A DNA stretch of 64,000 bases, from NCBI GenBank assembly GCA_039090855.1, contig CM077010.1:50796905-50860904 (forward strand), written 5' to 3'. This stretch comes from Macrothele yani (taxonomy: Eukaryota; Arthropoda; Arachnida; Araneae; Macrothelidae). Below, piece after piece: positions 31,229-42,233 of the stretch. Both the position numbers and the translations under genes were made by a program. Position 1 is the stretch's first letter, and every line of letters starts with the position of its first letter. Under the pieces are notes generated by a model. The model had not been told where the DNA came from, did no database searches, and saw only the letters and a program-made list of their open reading frames with translations.

Positions 31229-31908
31229 GCTCAAGGTTTCCTCCGAAAAAATAAAGCTCCTTTAATGAACGGAACAGTCTCAGTAATAAAGGGTATGCAA
31301 CACACAGACGTACCAATTCTCGTCAGAATTCCTCCCACAGATGAGGTTTAGACCTGACTTCAAACTTCTATGTTGCAAATGTAAACGCATTTCATCTTTC
31401 ACACTGAAGTATAAACAATGTAGCCTTGATCCCCAAATATGTAAACAAACGCTTCTAACCTTCTCATCTGCGTTGTAGCAACAAATAACACCAAGGCTCG
31501 GTCATCTGGTTTAGTGAGGCTGAAAATTTTATTTATGTTAATATTTTTCGGAAAAGAAAATAACCAAGTGTTTTAGTTGCTTATTTTACGTATATGAACA
31601 TCTCTCGCAAAAGCAGTCAGGCATTTTATGACATAAAAGGCCCTAGCTAATGTCAAATCCACAGTAATTATCTCATTTTACATGAAATCTTTATATCTGT
31701 CAAGCTGACCGCTGCCACAGTTCTGGGTATAAGTGGTCATTATTGTTCTCTTTCCAACTGTGATTTTCAAAAAATCTCCGAGTAAAGTAACTGCATCGTG
31801 TATAAAAATTATGTAAAGTAGTTATTCAATTCATTACTGCTACCGCGGTAATACCTTTCGAGGAAATGGAAGCCAACGCAGTGAAAACAGAATTTGATTA
31901 CAATCTTT
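31229..31908. other. Unassigned non-coding stretch
   Basis: AT-rich sequence; nothing recognised. Confidence 0.5.
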
Positions 31909-32351
31909 AAGGTGGAAATCTAGTGATTTTGCTTCCTATATTTCCAATGGAAAAAATGACCCTCTTTCTTCAGTGAAGAAAGAATTCCCACTCATCAAAT
32001 TTGGCCCACTAATAAAAACATTCTAACGTAGATAGTACAATCGGTGTTTTTTGCAAAAAAAACTTCTCTGGACTGTATTAAAAATCCACAACTTTATTTC
32101 GATGTAGTAGTAAAGAAGAGTGGCACCACCTGTAATCAAGCAACATAACTACATCGGAGAAAAGTTATTGATTTTTAATGTAGTTCAGGAAAGTTTGTTT
32201 TGCAAATAACACCGATTGTACAGTCTAAGGTAGGATGACTTTTATCATTGGGCTAATTTTGATGTATGGGAAATCTATCTTCGCTGAGGAAACAAGGCCG
32301 AAATTTTTTCCATTGGAAGTATAGGGAGCAAAATCGCTAGACGTCCACCTT
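31909..32351. mobile_element. Fold-back MITE with ~200-bp arms
   Basis: The element starts AAGGTGGAAATCTAGTGATT and ends with the near-complement. The arms 31909-32110 and 32150-32351 match over most of their length, including TTCCAATGGAAAAAATG-type and ACAATCGGTGTT-type blocks, around a short centre. The possible 5-bp target TTTAA/TTCAA is imperfect. There is no coding capacity. Confidence 0.8.
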
Positions 32352-32592
32352 CAAAAGACATTCTGGCCCACTTTCATACATACTCTCATCTTTTAGCCTG
32401 GCTTGTCGATTTCATCTGTAATTAACCAAAACATCCGCTGGTGAAAGCACTTCCATGCCTTTTGTTTCAATATCTGATCTTCGCCTGTTGATTATTTATT
32501 ATCTTCGTTTTGTGGATCGAAACGTTTTTCTTTAATCCAGAAGGAAAATACTTATCCTTCCAGTACATTCCTTGCCATGTATTAGAAGGATT

Positions 32593-32694
32593 TGTGGAAG
32601 GAGCTACTGGAAGGATTGTACTGGAAGGACTGTACTGAAAGGATTGTACTGGAAGGATTGTACTGGAAGGACTGTACTGAAAGGATTGTACTGG
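32593..32694 (+). repeat. 14-bp minisatellite
   Basis: Repeats of GGAAGGATTGTACT and its variants GGAAGGACTGTACT and GAAAGGATTGTACT occur in a higher-order 42-bp order, about seven units. Confidence 0.9.
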
Positions 32695-32734
32695 ACGGCC
32701 TTTGGACTGGATTGGCACAGTCCAAAGGCCGTCC
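32693..32734. repeat. 16-bp perfect inverted repeat next to the minisatellite
   Basis: GGACGGCCTTTGGACT (32693-32708) pairs exactly with 32719-32734 around a 10-base loop. It directly follows the 14-bp repeat array. Confidence 0.9.
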
Positions 32735-32939
32735 ACGCGCAGGGCTGGGCCTCGAAACAGGAGGCATATTGCTTCTGTCTGGTGCATGTACACCCATCAT
32801 GTACATCTATTCTGCTTGTCTTCTATGTGGGCGACAGCGAAAATTCAATGCATAGCTGCTCAGTACTAGATAGTGACCAGCGCATATACTGTACACCAAC
32901 AGCGTATGTCGGGCAAGCAGAAATTCTGCTATAAACTCA

Positions 32940-33025
32940 CTCTCTTGGCCGTTTAAAAACATTATTAGCTTTTATGCAGTCCTCTCTTGGCCATTTAAAA
33001 ACATTATTTAGCTTTTTGTGCAGTT
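32940..33025 (+). repeat. 42-bp tandem duplication
   Basis: Two copies starting CTCTCTTGGCC at 32940 and 32982 differ at a few bases. Confidence 0.8.
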
Positions 33026-33774
33026 TTTTCAACGATAACTGCGAGAGATTATTACTGCATCTGTTATTGTATTGAAGACAGTTTGATCTGTGCTAAAAGA
33101 AAAGTATTTTGTATTTTTATAGTGCATTGTAATGTATTTTCGACCTGCGTTGAGCAAATGTATTTCGATAGAGTTGCTTTATTTGTCGTAATGCGTTTTA
33201 GTTAAGGCGTTTCTTTCAGTAACCTTTTGCAGTTGATATATTTGTAGATCCTCTTCAATGTTTCTCAAAAGTGTGTGATATATCGAAGTTTCACTCAGAA
33301 CTTTTCAAATATGCATGAGCTCATTTGGACTTAATTTCGTAATAATGAGCAAATTAATATCTGAAATAGAACGATTCCTAAAAACTTGATTTAGTCATAA
33401 GAGTGGAAAAATACCTGCAAAAACTGGTAAAATAAATTCTGGTGCAAACGCAGTTTCGTCGTAAGTATTTCAATGTATAAATAAATCTAAAAAAAAATTA
33501 AAAAGTTCTTGCTCTCAGAAAAATACTTTCGTCATACAATTTCTGTAAATGAAAAGCGATTTAAAAGTTCTTAAAAAATTCTTACTTCATGCAAAGCTGA
33601 AAAAAGTTCCATAAACCACCTGTAGGGCAAATACTAATGCTGTTCAGTTTTAGGATTTCTTGCAATTTCGAAATCCGAGTGTTTAGATATTTCAAATTAT
33701 CTGGAGAGCTTGTGGCAACACACGATCTAATCATGCGACGAGCGAATATATGTTGCAGCTGTGTAATGTGAAGA
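33026..33774. other. Unassigned non-coding stretch
   Basis: AT-rich sequence; nothing recognised. Confidence 0.5.
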
Positions 33775-34060
33775 AAAATGGATTTAGTAAGGTGGAGACA
33801 GATATCATGAGGTGGTTTGGCTATGTTGAAAAGTTGGGTGGTGTGATGTTTATTAAGGAAATTTATTCAGCACAAGTGGCAGGAAATAAGGGTAGAGAAA
33901 GGCCAAGGATGTCATAGGAGGACCAGATTCGTCTTCATGAGGAAGAGACAATGAGTATGAATTATAAAAGGTATTGTGTGAGACGTGTAATGTATGTCAG
34001 TGAAGCTCGAGTTGTCTGCCAAGATCGCTGTAAATGGAGACGTTTGATACATCAACAGTA
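33775..34060 (+). pseudogene. LINE ORF2 C-terminal relic, different from RTE copies
   Basis: The plus strand reads MRWFGYVEKLGG, then a K/E-rich segment, then NKGRERPRMS followed by a stop, then a segment ending CQDRCKWR. This is the usual LINE ORF2 end: (R)W-GHV-R, a G-x-R-x-RGRP turn, and a final DR-x-WR. It is broken by at least one in-frame stop. The RT core is absent, so the copy is 5'-truncated. The clade cannot be named from this end alone. Confidence 0.6.
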
Positions 34061-34465
34061 ATCAAACTCTAGCACCATTAGTTTTAAATTTCTATTTGGC
34101 AGATGAAATTTAGTTGAGGAGCCTACCTCTGCATCTCAGTGAACAGCTTAGGGTTATAAATGTGTTAATAAATATCCAGATATCTGAAATTCGAAGATCC
34201 AAAATCCAAATATACATCCGGATATCAAAATTTGGGTTGCAAAATAGAATAACGGATATTCTTTTTTCAATTCAGAATGTAATGGTGGAAAGTGTCTGCC
34301 AGTAATTTCACAGTCAATGTTATACCGTTCCCTTGTTAGGCATTATATGTATGATAAATAAAATGGTGTGTTTTCAAGATCATTATGCCTATCGGTCTGC
34401 GATCTACGAGGGAAACAACAGCGAAAAGCAACACATAAAAAAAATAAACGAAACTATATATACAA

Positions 34466-34960
34466 CAATTTTCAAGAGCAATATGCCACTATGTCTTAAA
34501 AGAAAAGTGTTTGATCAATGCATCCTTCCAGTGCTTACGTATGGTGCAGAGACGTGGACCTTAACTAAAAGAGACATACAAAAGCTGCAGACAACTCAAA
34601 GATGCATGTAGAGGTGCATGCTTGGTGTAACCAGGAGAGATAAGAAGAGGAACTCGTGGATCAGAAAAATGACAAGAGTGGAAGACATCATAATCGGAGT
34701 AAAATTCCCTGAAATGGCAATGGGCTGGACATGTTGCGAGAAGGACAGACCATCGATGGACAGCCGAAATTTTAGACTGGATTCTAAGGGACAGGAACAG
34801 ACCCGGAAGAAGACCACATGAGAGATGGGTGAATGAAATTCGAAAGTATGCGGGAGAAAGATGGAGGAGACTGGCGCAAGACAGACCGTTGCGGAAGAAA
34901 CTTGGGGAGACCTTCGTCCAGCAGTGGAGTGATAATGTTTGATGATAATGATGATTGTGA
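34466..34960 (+). mobile_element. RTE-type LINE copy 4, 5'-truncated
   Basis: It begins inside the C-terminal domain (FKSNMPLCLKRKVFDQCILP) and runs to the GATGATAATGATGATTG tail. A stop replaces a codon after TTQRCM (TAG near 34609), and a one-base shift occurs near 34705 (KFPEMAMG). It carries only the last ~480 bases of the element. Confidence 0.85.
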
Positions 34961-35686
34961 TATACACCACAATCTTATTCCCAGGCGATGCTGCGCTTTA
35001 CTTTGGCTTTGCAGGGGAGCATAGTGGCAGGAGGAATTTAGGCAATGTATGCGCCAAATGTGGTTGAATGATCTGCGAAATTCACTACGGGACGGTTTGT
35101 TCCGAGCTATCTGATGTAAAGTGCTGTAATTGCAACAGATAACAAACAGCCTGGCGTTTGTGGAATGCCTTTTTAGAAAGTGGTTCAAGAGTATAAATAT
35201 TTAATTCACTTCTGCACGATTGTGTTGAAATGGTCGAAGTCATCTTTGATGTCATTTTTATTGTGGCCAATGAGTGAATAGATACTAGAATACTATTATA
35301 ACCACTAAATTCTCGGATATGTCTGTTCTTTTCTTACGGGTGACGCGATATTGTTCCCCTAGCGGTAAATATTGAACTAAATTACTTTTCCTGCTGAATC
35401 ATTTTCCCAGGCTTTCAATAATTTTTGGACCAAGTTTTGTTGCGATATCTCCATTTCTCGTTTCTCTAGAGACCCCAGAACTGGGATACTTATTTCATTA
35501 CCATCTGGCATATCACAGTATGTCAAAATTATTTGTCCACAATTGGAAGGTCAGGTCACGCATGCGCTGAGTTAAGAAATTATTAGATTCGTTCGTTGAT
35601 CACATCGATTTCAATGGCTTTTCAAATAACAACATTAAACAATCTACCTTTCAACGACAACTGTCGTACATAATTCTCAACATATA
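34961..35686. other. Unassigned non-coding stretch
   Basis: No coding similarity or repeat structure was recognised. Confidence 0.5.
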
Positions 35687-36897
35687 CCCAGTCGAGTCAC
35701 TTTGCTATGACCACCTCCTACTTTTGAAGTCAACAGCGCGTAGCCAACAAAAGAAGGCACACGTCGTGAGCTGGCTTGGAGGGTATATAAGGTGACCTGT
35801 AGGCATTCTGAAAACATATCACTCTTTGCTCTCGCGGATAAAAGGAGAGATTTATCAGATTTGCAAAAAAGGGATGATTATCCACTTTCGGGCCAAGGGT
35901 GGAATTATTTCTGAAACAGCGCAGTTTGTGAACTGTTCGCGTGTTGCTGTGGTTAAAGTGTATCGTGATCGGAGAAATACCACCATTGCGAATAAGTGAC
36001 GTGCAAACTGCAGAGCACCAAGTGCCATTGATGTGAGAGCTGAACGTCGGCTTCGGAGGTGCGTGATGGCCGATCGAAACGCTACAGTGGAGCAACTCAC
36101 TGGCCGAATGGGCCAGAGGGCAACCGGAAGTGTAACTAAACCGACAGTTCAGCGAACTCTGCTGCGTATGGGGCTCCGATTAAGACGGATGGTCACTGCA
36201 CCTATGCTAACCAAGGTGCATCTGCAGAAAAGGCTTACATTTGCACGGCAGTATCAGAATTAGACCTCCACTGGTTGACAAATATTGCTTTCTCCGACGA
36301 GTCACGTTTTCTGTTTCATCGAACGAATAGCCGTTGGCGTATAAGGCGAGAAACATCGGAGAACAAACACTCTTCAACCATTGCTGTAAGAACAGAAGCT
36401 GGTGGAGGCAGCGTTATGGCTTGTGGAATGTTTAGTGGCATTCCCTGGGTCCACTCATACCTGTGAGGGCACTACGGATCGAATTCGTTATTATCCTTGC
36501 AGACCACGTACACCCATACTAGCTGATTGTCTTCCTTGTGGCGATGGAATCTTCCAGCATGACAATGTGACGTGCCAGACAGTTGGAAATGTCCGAGAGT
36601 GGTTGGAAGTGCACGACGAAGATTTCAAAGTACTTCCTAGGCCACCTAATTACCCATATATAAACCCAATTGAACATCTGTAGGACCACCCGGATCGTGT
36701 TGTTCGTTCTATGGATCCCATACCAGGCATCCTTCAGCAGCTATCAGATGCACTGTAGTCAGCATGGCTCCACATACCTGCGGACACCCACCAGCACCTT
36801 ATTGAGTCCCTCCCAGCCCTTCTAGCTGCTGTCTGCTTTGCACGCGACGGTTACTATGGATATTCGCTGGTGGTCACAATAATGTGACTCGACCGTG
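35687..36897 (+). mobile_element. Tc1-like transposon related to the 21945 element
   Basis: The left end CCAGTCGAGTCACTTTGC and the right end, inverted, CACGGTCGAGTCACATTATT are followed by TGACCACC. Both lie next to TA (35685-35686, 36898-36899). Length is 1,211 bp, like the 21945-23153 element, and the subterminal TGACCACC is shared. Confidence 0.8.
35860..36890 (+). pseudogene. Tc1-like transposase, broken
   Basis: An HTH-like start (KRGMIIHFRAKGGIISETAQ) lies near 35868. The frame 36033-36263 covers the second HTH (NATVEQLTGRMGQ, TKPTVQRTLLRMGLRLRR). The frame 36275-36466 has IAFSDESRFLFHR (first D). The frame 36402-36683 has IFQHDNVTCQTVGNV (second D) and YINPIEHL with the catalytic E, then TAG. 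Three frames and several stops make it a pseudogene. Confidence 0.8.
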
Positions 36898-36959
36898 TAT
36901 AAATCGCTATATTGTTCATATGCAAATACTGTCCACTGAATTAGAAACTTATATTGCAA

Positions 36960-37650
36960 TACCGTTTTGGACCACTATGAGCCCGCATCATCACGTGTGC
37001 GGTTTGGCATAGATTCCACAAGGTGTTGAAGTGCAGCTACGGGTACAGCATTCCATGCATTCACCGGAGTCCTTTAACTGGCTCATATTTCACGGAAGAG
37101 GACTTTACTCCCGGATCTCTTTTTCTGCCATATCCCATACATTCTCAATGGGGTTCAGATCCGGACTTTGTGGTGGCCAGGGAATATGGTGGAAGTTGCT
37201 GACATGCTCGCTGAACCACAGCTGATTACATGTTGCGGAATGGACAGTAGCATTGTGGTTCATGAAGCAGTCGTCACCTGTTGAACAAAAAGTCAACGTG
37301 GAAGCATGGACTTGATCAGCATCAATGCTCAAATATTCCTCGAAGGACACCTGTCCTTTCCAGCAATATCAGCGTATCCGTTCCGTACCAACGGAACGTG
37401 ACCTCCAGATCCTTGACACGACCTCCAGATCCTTGACACGACCTCCAGAGCCTTGAGTTGTGTTTACAAGGCAAGCTGGGTATATCGCTTTATGGGGCTT
37501 CTACCAAACTGTTTCCCTAACATCGGTACAGAACCAGGTGAACCGTGACTCGACGGATCACATGACGTTTTCCCAGTCTTCCAGTGTCCAGTTACGATTT
37601 CCTGACACCACTTTAGACGAACTTTCTGATTTGCCGATAGAGTTGATCAC
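36960..37650 (-). pseudogene. Tc1-like transposase fragment
   Basis: In minus sense it runs from RLKWCQE near 37610, through a degraded first catalytic region near 37560, to CFMNHNATVHSATC (second D position, replaced by N) and SPDLNPIENVWDMAEKEIRE (E) at 37110-37180. It ends with ALQHLVESMPNRTRDDAG near 36990. It contains three tandem copies of a 20-bp unit at 37401-37460. The 5' side stops at a palindrome and SINE. No inverted terminus was found. Confidence 0.75.
37401..37460 (-). repeat. 20-bp tandem triplication inside the Tc1-like fragment
   Basis: The unit ACCTCCAGATCCTTGACACG is present twice exactly and once with changes at the end. It disrupts the transposase reading. Confidence 0.9.
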
Positions 37651-37671
37651 CGTGATCAACTCTATCGGCAA
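37631..37671. repeat. 20-bp perfect palindrome, 1-base spacer
   Basis: TTGCCGATAGAGTTGATCAC is followed by one C and then its exact reverse complement. The left arm is Tc1-like coding sequence; the right arm leads straight into a SINE-2 copy. Confidence 0.95.
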
Positions 37672-37850
37672 TAAGTAGTCGGCCGTCCCTAATTTAGGAG
37701 AACTGGTTCCAGGGGGAAAAAAGAGTCAGAGCCGTAAGACAAACCCAACATCCACGCCTCATCGGGATTCAAACCCAGACCCATCTCGGATAAATGGTCC
37801 GAAACTACAGCGTGGACCAATGTGTCACCATGACGACTTCTTGTCGTAAA
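37672..37850 (-). repeat. SINE family 2, copy 3, diverged
   Basis: It shares GTCGGCCGTCCCTAATTTAG, GGTTCCAGGG and GAGCCGTAAGACAAAC with the copies at 14978 and 15943. The B-box region on the minus strand is degraded (GGGTTTGAATCCCG). The poly(A) end is missing: the sequence begins at the palindrome. Confidence 0.8.
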
Positions 37851-38195
37851 GTTACATTTATCAAACGTTATACTATGCATTACAAACATGTACAAGCTGG
37901 TAGGAAGTTCACGTATTTCCTTTTTACATATTTCTCATCAAGTGTTTTGAATAAATAAAAAATATGACGTCTACAAAACTAAGGTGTAACGAAATGTTAA
38001 ACTTAAATGGTGGTTAACGAAAGAGTTTTGTTCTTGTTCTTGTTCATTCTTCATGCGATGTTTAAAGACCAAAGTAAGGGCTATTCACAGTTTTCATACC
38101 TAATTTAGGGCCACTATTTTCACACTCAAGGGACAACACTCGTGCGGTAAGAGATATTGCTGAGCAAAAGCAATTTTTTTCTAATTAGGGCAAAT
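37851..38195. other. Unassigned non-coding stretch
   Basis: AT-rich spacer between the SINE and the next repeat. Nothing recognised. Confidence 0.5.
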
Positions 38196-38800
38196 TTAGA
38201 AAAAAAAAACCAAGTTAGTAAAATCATGCAAAGCATTGTTTATGATACGCTTTCCAACATACCAGAAATCATTATTCAAGTTATTACTCAAGTTATGAGG
38301 ATACTGGGTGTGGAATAGATCTCGCTCCTGTGCTTTGATCTTTGACCCCATTTTGATCATATTCAACAGAACGGCTTCAGTATACCTCCGGAACAACATA
38401 TTAAAGTTTTGTCGCAATAGAAGTATTTTTAGTCAAGTTATGAGGATAATGGCTGTGGAATAAATCTCGCTCCTGTGCCCTGACCTTTGACCCCATTTTT
38501 ATGATATTCAACAGAACCGGTTCGGTGTTCCTCCGAAACAACATACTACAGTTTTGTCGCAATCGAAGCATTTTTATGTAAGTTATGACGCATAAGGGCG
38601 ATGGAGTGGATCCCGCTCCTATGTCCTGACCTTTGACCCTATTTTGTCCATTTTCAATAGGGTTCGTCCCCAGCTGTCCCCTACCACATACTAAAATTTC
38701 ATCAAAATCGAACCATTTTTACGCGAGTTATCGTGCGGACAGACGGACAAAGCTGGAGCATATGCGCTTCTTCATCCTACGGTTGAAAACCGTAAAAAAA
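38196..38800 (-). repeat. Dispersed repeat built of ~145-bp units, copy 2
   Basis: It is the inverse of the element at 15290-16290. Unit marks (A/G)AGTTAT lie at 38290, 38435, 38580 and 38725, spacing 145 bp. The ends match: CAAGTTAGTAAAATCATGC on one side and GTGCGGACAGACGGACAAA on the other. It has no SINE insertion, so it serves as the empty reference for copy 1. Confidence 0.85.
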
Positions 38801-40084
38801 GAAACAAGAAATCGAGGTAGGGAAAATCCAGACAGACCAATAGAATCATGAATGGAAAGCTGCTGAAGTTCGAGGCTTTTTGACATTCTTAACATCATCA
38901 GGTGCATAATGATGGAAAAGAACGTTTTATAGTTCGCAATTCAACCATTCCACTGGTCTTTATTTCGAATATCATTAGGATCAGACGTATTGCCACTTAT
39001 TTTTACAATTTCAAGTGGGAAAACGTAAAGTTGTTCGAAAACATTTTTATCTCCGAGTTCCTCCAACTCTCTCTGTAAACTTTTATCGTCGCTATGATCA
39101 TCCTACACTCGGATTTGTCGAATAACTGCGGGTCAAAGATCAAACGAACACATCAGATGCATAACGAAAAGGAATTCCAGCTGAGATCCTGGGGTCGGGG
39201 TCTCATTTACCAAACTCTGTGTCAGCCGTTTACCCAAAGGCTGCGGGCGATTGACTCATACCCACCCACCCATTCTCCTGCTCCTCAAATTCCTCGTCAT
39301 TTGTCCCGAGACGCCCGATCACTAACGAGCGGCTCCAAAATAAGGGGCTTTCGTAGGTTGGGATGAAGAGTCCTTGTCTGTCTATCTATCTATCTATCTA
39401 TCCTTTTTCCTGCTCCTCTTCTCTCTCTCTCTCTCTCTCTCTCTGTCTGTCGCTCCCTTCAAATCATCCTTTCCTCCCATTATCCTCCAGCTCTTCTCTT
39501 GTTCTTTCACTCTATCCCTAATACTCCGAGAGGATGAGCTCCCTCATAGGAGACCGCCACTTAGTTATCTTCGTTGCTGAATTAGCATTTTCCTTCTACT
39601 CGCGCGTGCGTATGTGTGTGTGTGTGTGTGAACCTCTTACTCTCCCCAAATTTCCCCCATCCTCATCATACTTGGTCCCTCCATCTTTCATTCTTCCTTT
39701 GGCCGACTCCTCCCAAAAGCATTGGAGCAAAGAGAATTGTCCGTGCCAAATACGTGATTTTCAGCCGCAGGTGCAATGTTTCTAATAACCCAATAATTCA
39801 AAGCATCACGACCAAGGTTTGTCCTCCAATCGTCCGTGTTTGCATTTCCTATCCCAGCATTCCCCCTCCTCCGTATTGAAGCATACTCTCCTTTCGGTCT
39901 ATCCACCCTACTTCTCCCTTTTTCGCTTCTGTCTCTCTCTTCTTTTTCTTTTATCTCACTTGTGATCAGACCACTTCATACGGCGGAGAGGAAGATGCAA
40001 AAATTAAACTGATTTTGCTTCCGTACGCTTTGTAGTGGCTATATAGAGAGTTTAAAAAAAAACTCTTTAAAAATATGTTTTTTT
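38801..40084. other. Unassigned stretch with microsatellites
   Basis: It holds a CTAT tetranucleotide run near 39379-39402, a CT run near 39419-39444 and a GT run near 39613-39630. The pyrimidine-rich open frames between 39370 and 39900 are compositional. Nothing coding is recognised. Confidence 0.6.
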
Positions 40085-40880
40085 TTAATGGAGGAATGTT
40101 ATTTTAAATAGTTTACGTAAATTAACGTTTTGTATGATGCTGTCCTTGGCGACCAATGCATCTCACCCACTATCACCAATAAGTACATGCTATGAAACAT
40201 TTTAAACTTAAAATAATCAAGCAGAACATAGAACCATAATGTTGTAACATACCTAACAGTTTAATCGTCTCAAAACACTGTCAAGTTGATAATCCATTGC
40301 GGTTATTTTCATTCATGATTTGTGTCATACAATTAGATGAGCCCTGTTAGGGTATCCATTTAAGTGTATAGTCCTGTTTGGGTAGGCTGAAATGTATTTA
40401 AAATAACTCAAATCTTCATTCAGATTTGGATTCTTTTAACTACATTTAAGTGGATACGCATTTACTAAATGCATCCCTTAACAGGACTCATCTAATTGTA
40501 TGACACAAGTCATGGATGAAAATAACTGGAAGGGATTATCAACTTGACAGTGTTTTAGGACGATTAAACTCTAAGGTATGCCACAATATTATGGTTGTAT
40601 AATATCAGATAGTATAACTATAATAGGTATCCGAATTTATTGGCTTAGATGAAATCAAAGTTTCCAAGCTTTCGCACATCAACCAGATGGCTTTTTAAAG
40701 GAAGGTAGCAAGCGAACTGCTATTATTTAAGGTTCTATGTTCGGCTTGATTATTTTAAGTTTATAATTTTTCATAACATGTACTTATTGGTGAGAGTAGG
40801 TGAGATGCAGGTCGTTAAGGACAGCAACATGTAAAACATTAACTAACGGACGCTATTTAAGATAGCATTCTACCATTTAT
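40085..40880. mobile_element. Large imperfect palindrome (fold-back element)
   Basis: The left arm (about 40085-40360) and right arm (about 40480-40880) are inverted copies at roughly 80-85% identity by eye. Blocks such as ACTTATTGGTGA, AGATGAGCCCTGTTAGG versus its inverse, and GACAGTGTTTTRGGACG are recognisable. The right arm is longer because of a 134-bp insertion at 40597-40730. No coding sequence or clear target duplication is present. Confidence 0.8.
40597..40730 (-). mobile_element. Short insertion carrying the Penelope 3'-tail motif
   Basis: The insertion splits the right arm of the palindrome. GGTT lies at both edges (40593-40596, 40731-40734), a likely 4-bp target duplication. In minus sense it reads AAAAAGCCATCTGGTTGATG, then GCGAAAGCTTGGAAAC, which matches the tails at 42484-42530 and 57255-57300. 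It has no coding capacity. Confidence 0.65.
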
Positions 40881-41099
40881 TATACAGGGTATCAGAGAAT
40901 TATTAGACACATTACAAAATTATGTACAAAAAAACTATGAGCATTGTGTGTTTTTCTATGTCACGTATTACTAACACGGTTTCTATATTTTTGTTTTGCA
41001 GAATTGTTATTCCCAGAATCCGATAGATGGCGCTAGGTGTGGCCTGATGAGGAATGTACGAGAAATGCGCAATCAGTAGTCAGGTCATCCGTACAGGAG

Positions 41100-42035
41100 A
41101 AGGCAATGTGTGTGTTATGGCTTGCGGAATTAAAGTCTGTCATTATAGTTAAAAGACGGTACCGTTTAGAGTATGGTTGTAATCCTCCGTCAACGAATTC
41201 AATTAAGCTGTGGATGAAACAGTATAAAGAAACTGGCAATGTCGAACATCGTGGAGGAGCCGGTAGGCCTATCGTCCGCGGTGAGACGGTTGACCAAGTT
41301 AATGAAAGTTCCTGACGAAGCCCCAGGAAATCCGTTCGTAAAGCAAGCAGAGAAATGTGCATTCCGAAATCGACAGTTCACGATATCTTGCACAAGAAAT
41401 TAAAGTTTCATGCTTATAAAACTCAAACTGTGCAAAAAATGCATGTAAATGATTACACTCTGCGATACGATTTCGCTGTGGATATGCTGAATCTAGTGGA
41501 AAACGACGAAAACTTTCTCAGTACTGTAATTTTTAGTGATGAATCCACATTTCATGTATCAGGTATTGTGAATCGTCACAACTGTAGGATATGGGGCAGT
41601 AAACGGCTTCATGCTGCTATTGAACTGGAACGTGATTCTCCAAAAGTTAATGTGTGGTGCGCCCTATCAAAAAGAGAAGTGATTGGCCCTTTCTTCTTCT
41701 GCGAAAAAACCATAAATGGTGACATTTACTTGGATATGCTAGAAAATTTCGCTATACCCTAGATCAAAATATTTGACAACGTTGTTTTCCATTTAGGCAC
41801 TTAAGTACACACGTTGACCGCTTTGGTCAACGTGTGTACTTAAGTGCCTAAATGAGCATTTCCCCAACAGATGGATTGGGCGTGGTGGTCCCATTCCGTG
41901 GCCTCCTCGCTCTCCAGATCTAACTCCATTGGATTATTTAATGTGGGGTTATGTGAAGGATCGTGTCTATCAGATGCCTTGCACTGATTTGCAGGAACTG
42001 AAACAATCTTTCACAGCTGCTATTAATTTCATAAC
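41100..42035 (+). pseudogene. Mariner-like transposase with the second Asp region lost
   Basis: The N-terminal DUF4817-like helix (EKAMCVLWLAELKSVI, PPSTNSIKLWMKQYKETGNV) is followed by a TGA near 41312. An HTH (MCIPKSTVHDILHKKLKF) and the first catalytic D in TVIFSDESTFHVSG follow. After LENFAIP there is a TAG at 41760-41762 and a 30-bp inverted duplication where the second aspartate should be. The end resumes as CLNEHFPNRWIGRGG and PPRSPDLTPLDYLMWGYVKD, giving the third D. The gene is inactive. Confidence 0.85.
41790..41854. repeat. 30-bp perfect inverted duplication inside the transposase
   Basis: Bases 41790-41819 and 41825-41854 are exact reverse complements with a 5-base loop (GCTTT). 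The right arm is in the natural reading (CVLKCLNEH), so the left arm is the extra copy and replaces coding sequence. Confidence 0.95.
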
Positions 42036-42233
42036 TCCTTAGATGCTTGTCAATACATGGCATGAAATCGAGTATCGCTTGGACGTACTACGAGCAACCA
42101 AGGGATCTCACATCGAAATTTATTAACTTGTGTAGTTACATTGTAAGTTAGTACAGTCAGTTTCTTTCTATCTGTTTAATGTTTTGTTTTATATAATTGT
42201 GTAATGTGTCCAATAATTCTCGGACACCCTGTA

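Larger units (their letters stand above)
40885..42231 (+). mobile_element. Mariner-like element (DUF4817 type)
   Basis: The ends CAGGGTATCAGAGAATTATT and, inverted, CAGGGTGTCCGAGAATTATT are flanked by TA (40883-40884, 42232-42233). Length is 1,347 bp. It is related to the deleted element at 12565-13516 by its transposase and by the shared CAGGGT tips. Confidence 0.9.

Noticed and set aside
39370..39900. Protein-coding region from overlapping frames
   Set aside because: The frames come from CT, CTAT and GT microsatellites and C/T-rich sequence, with no domain pattern.
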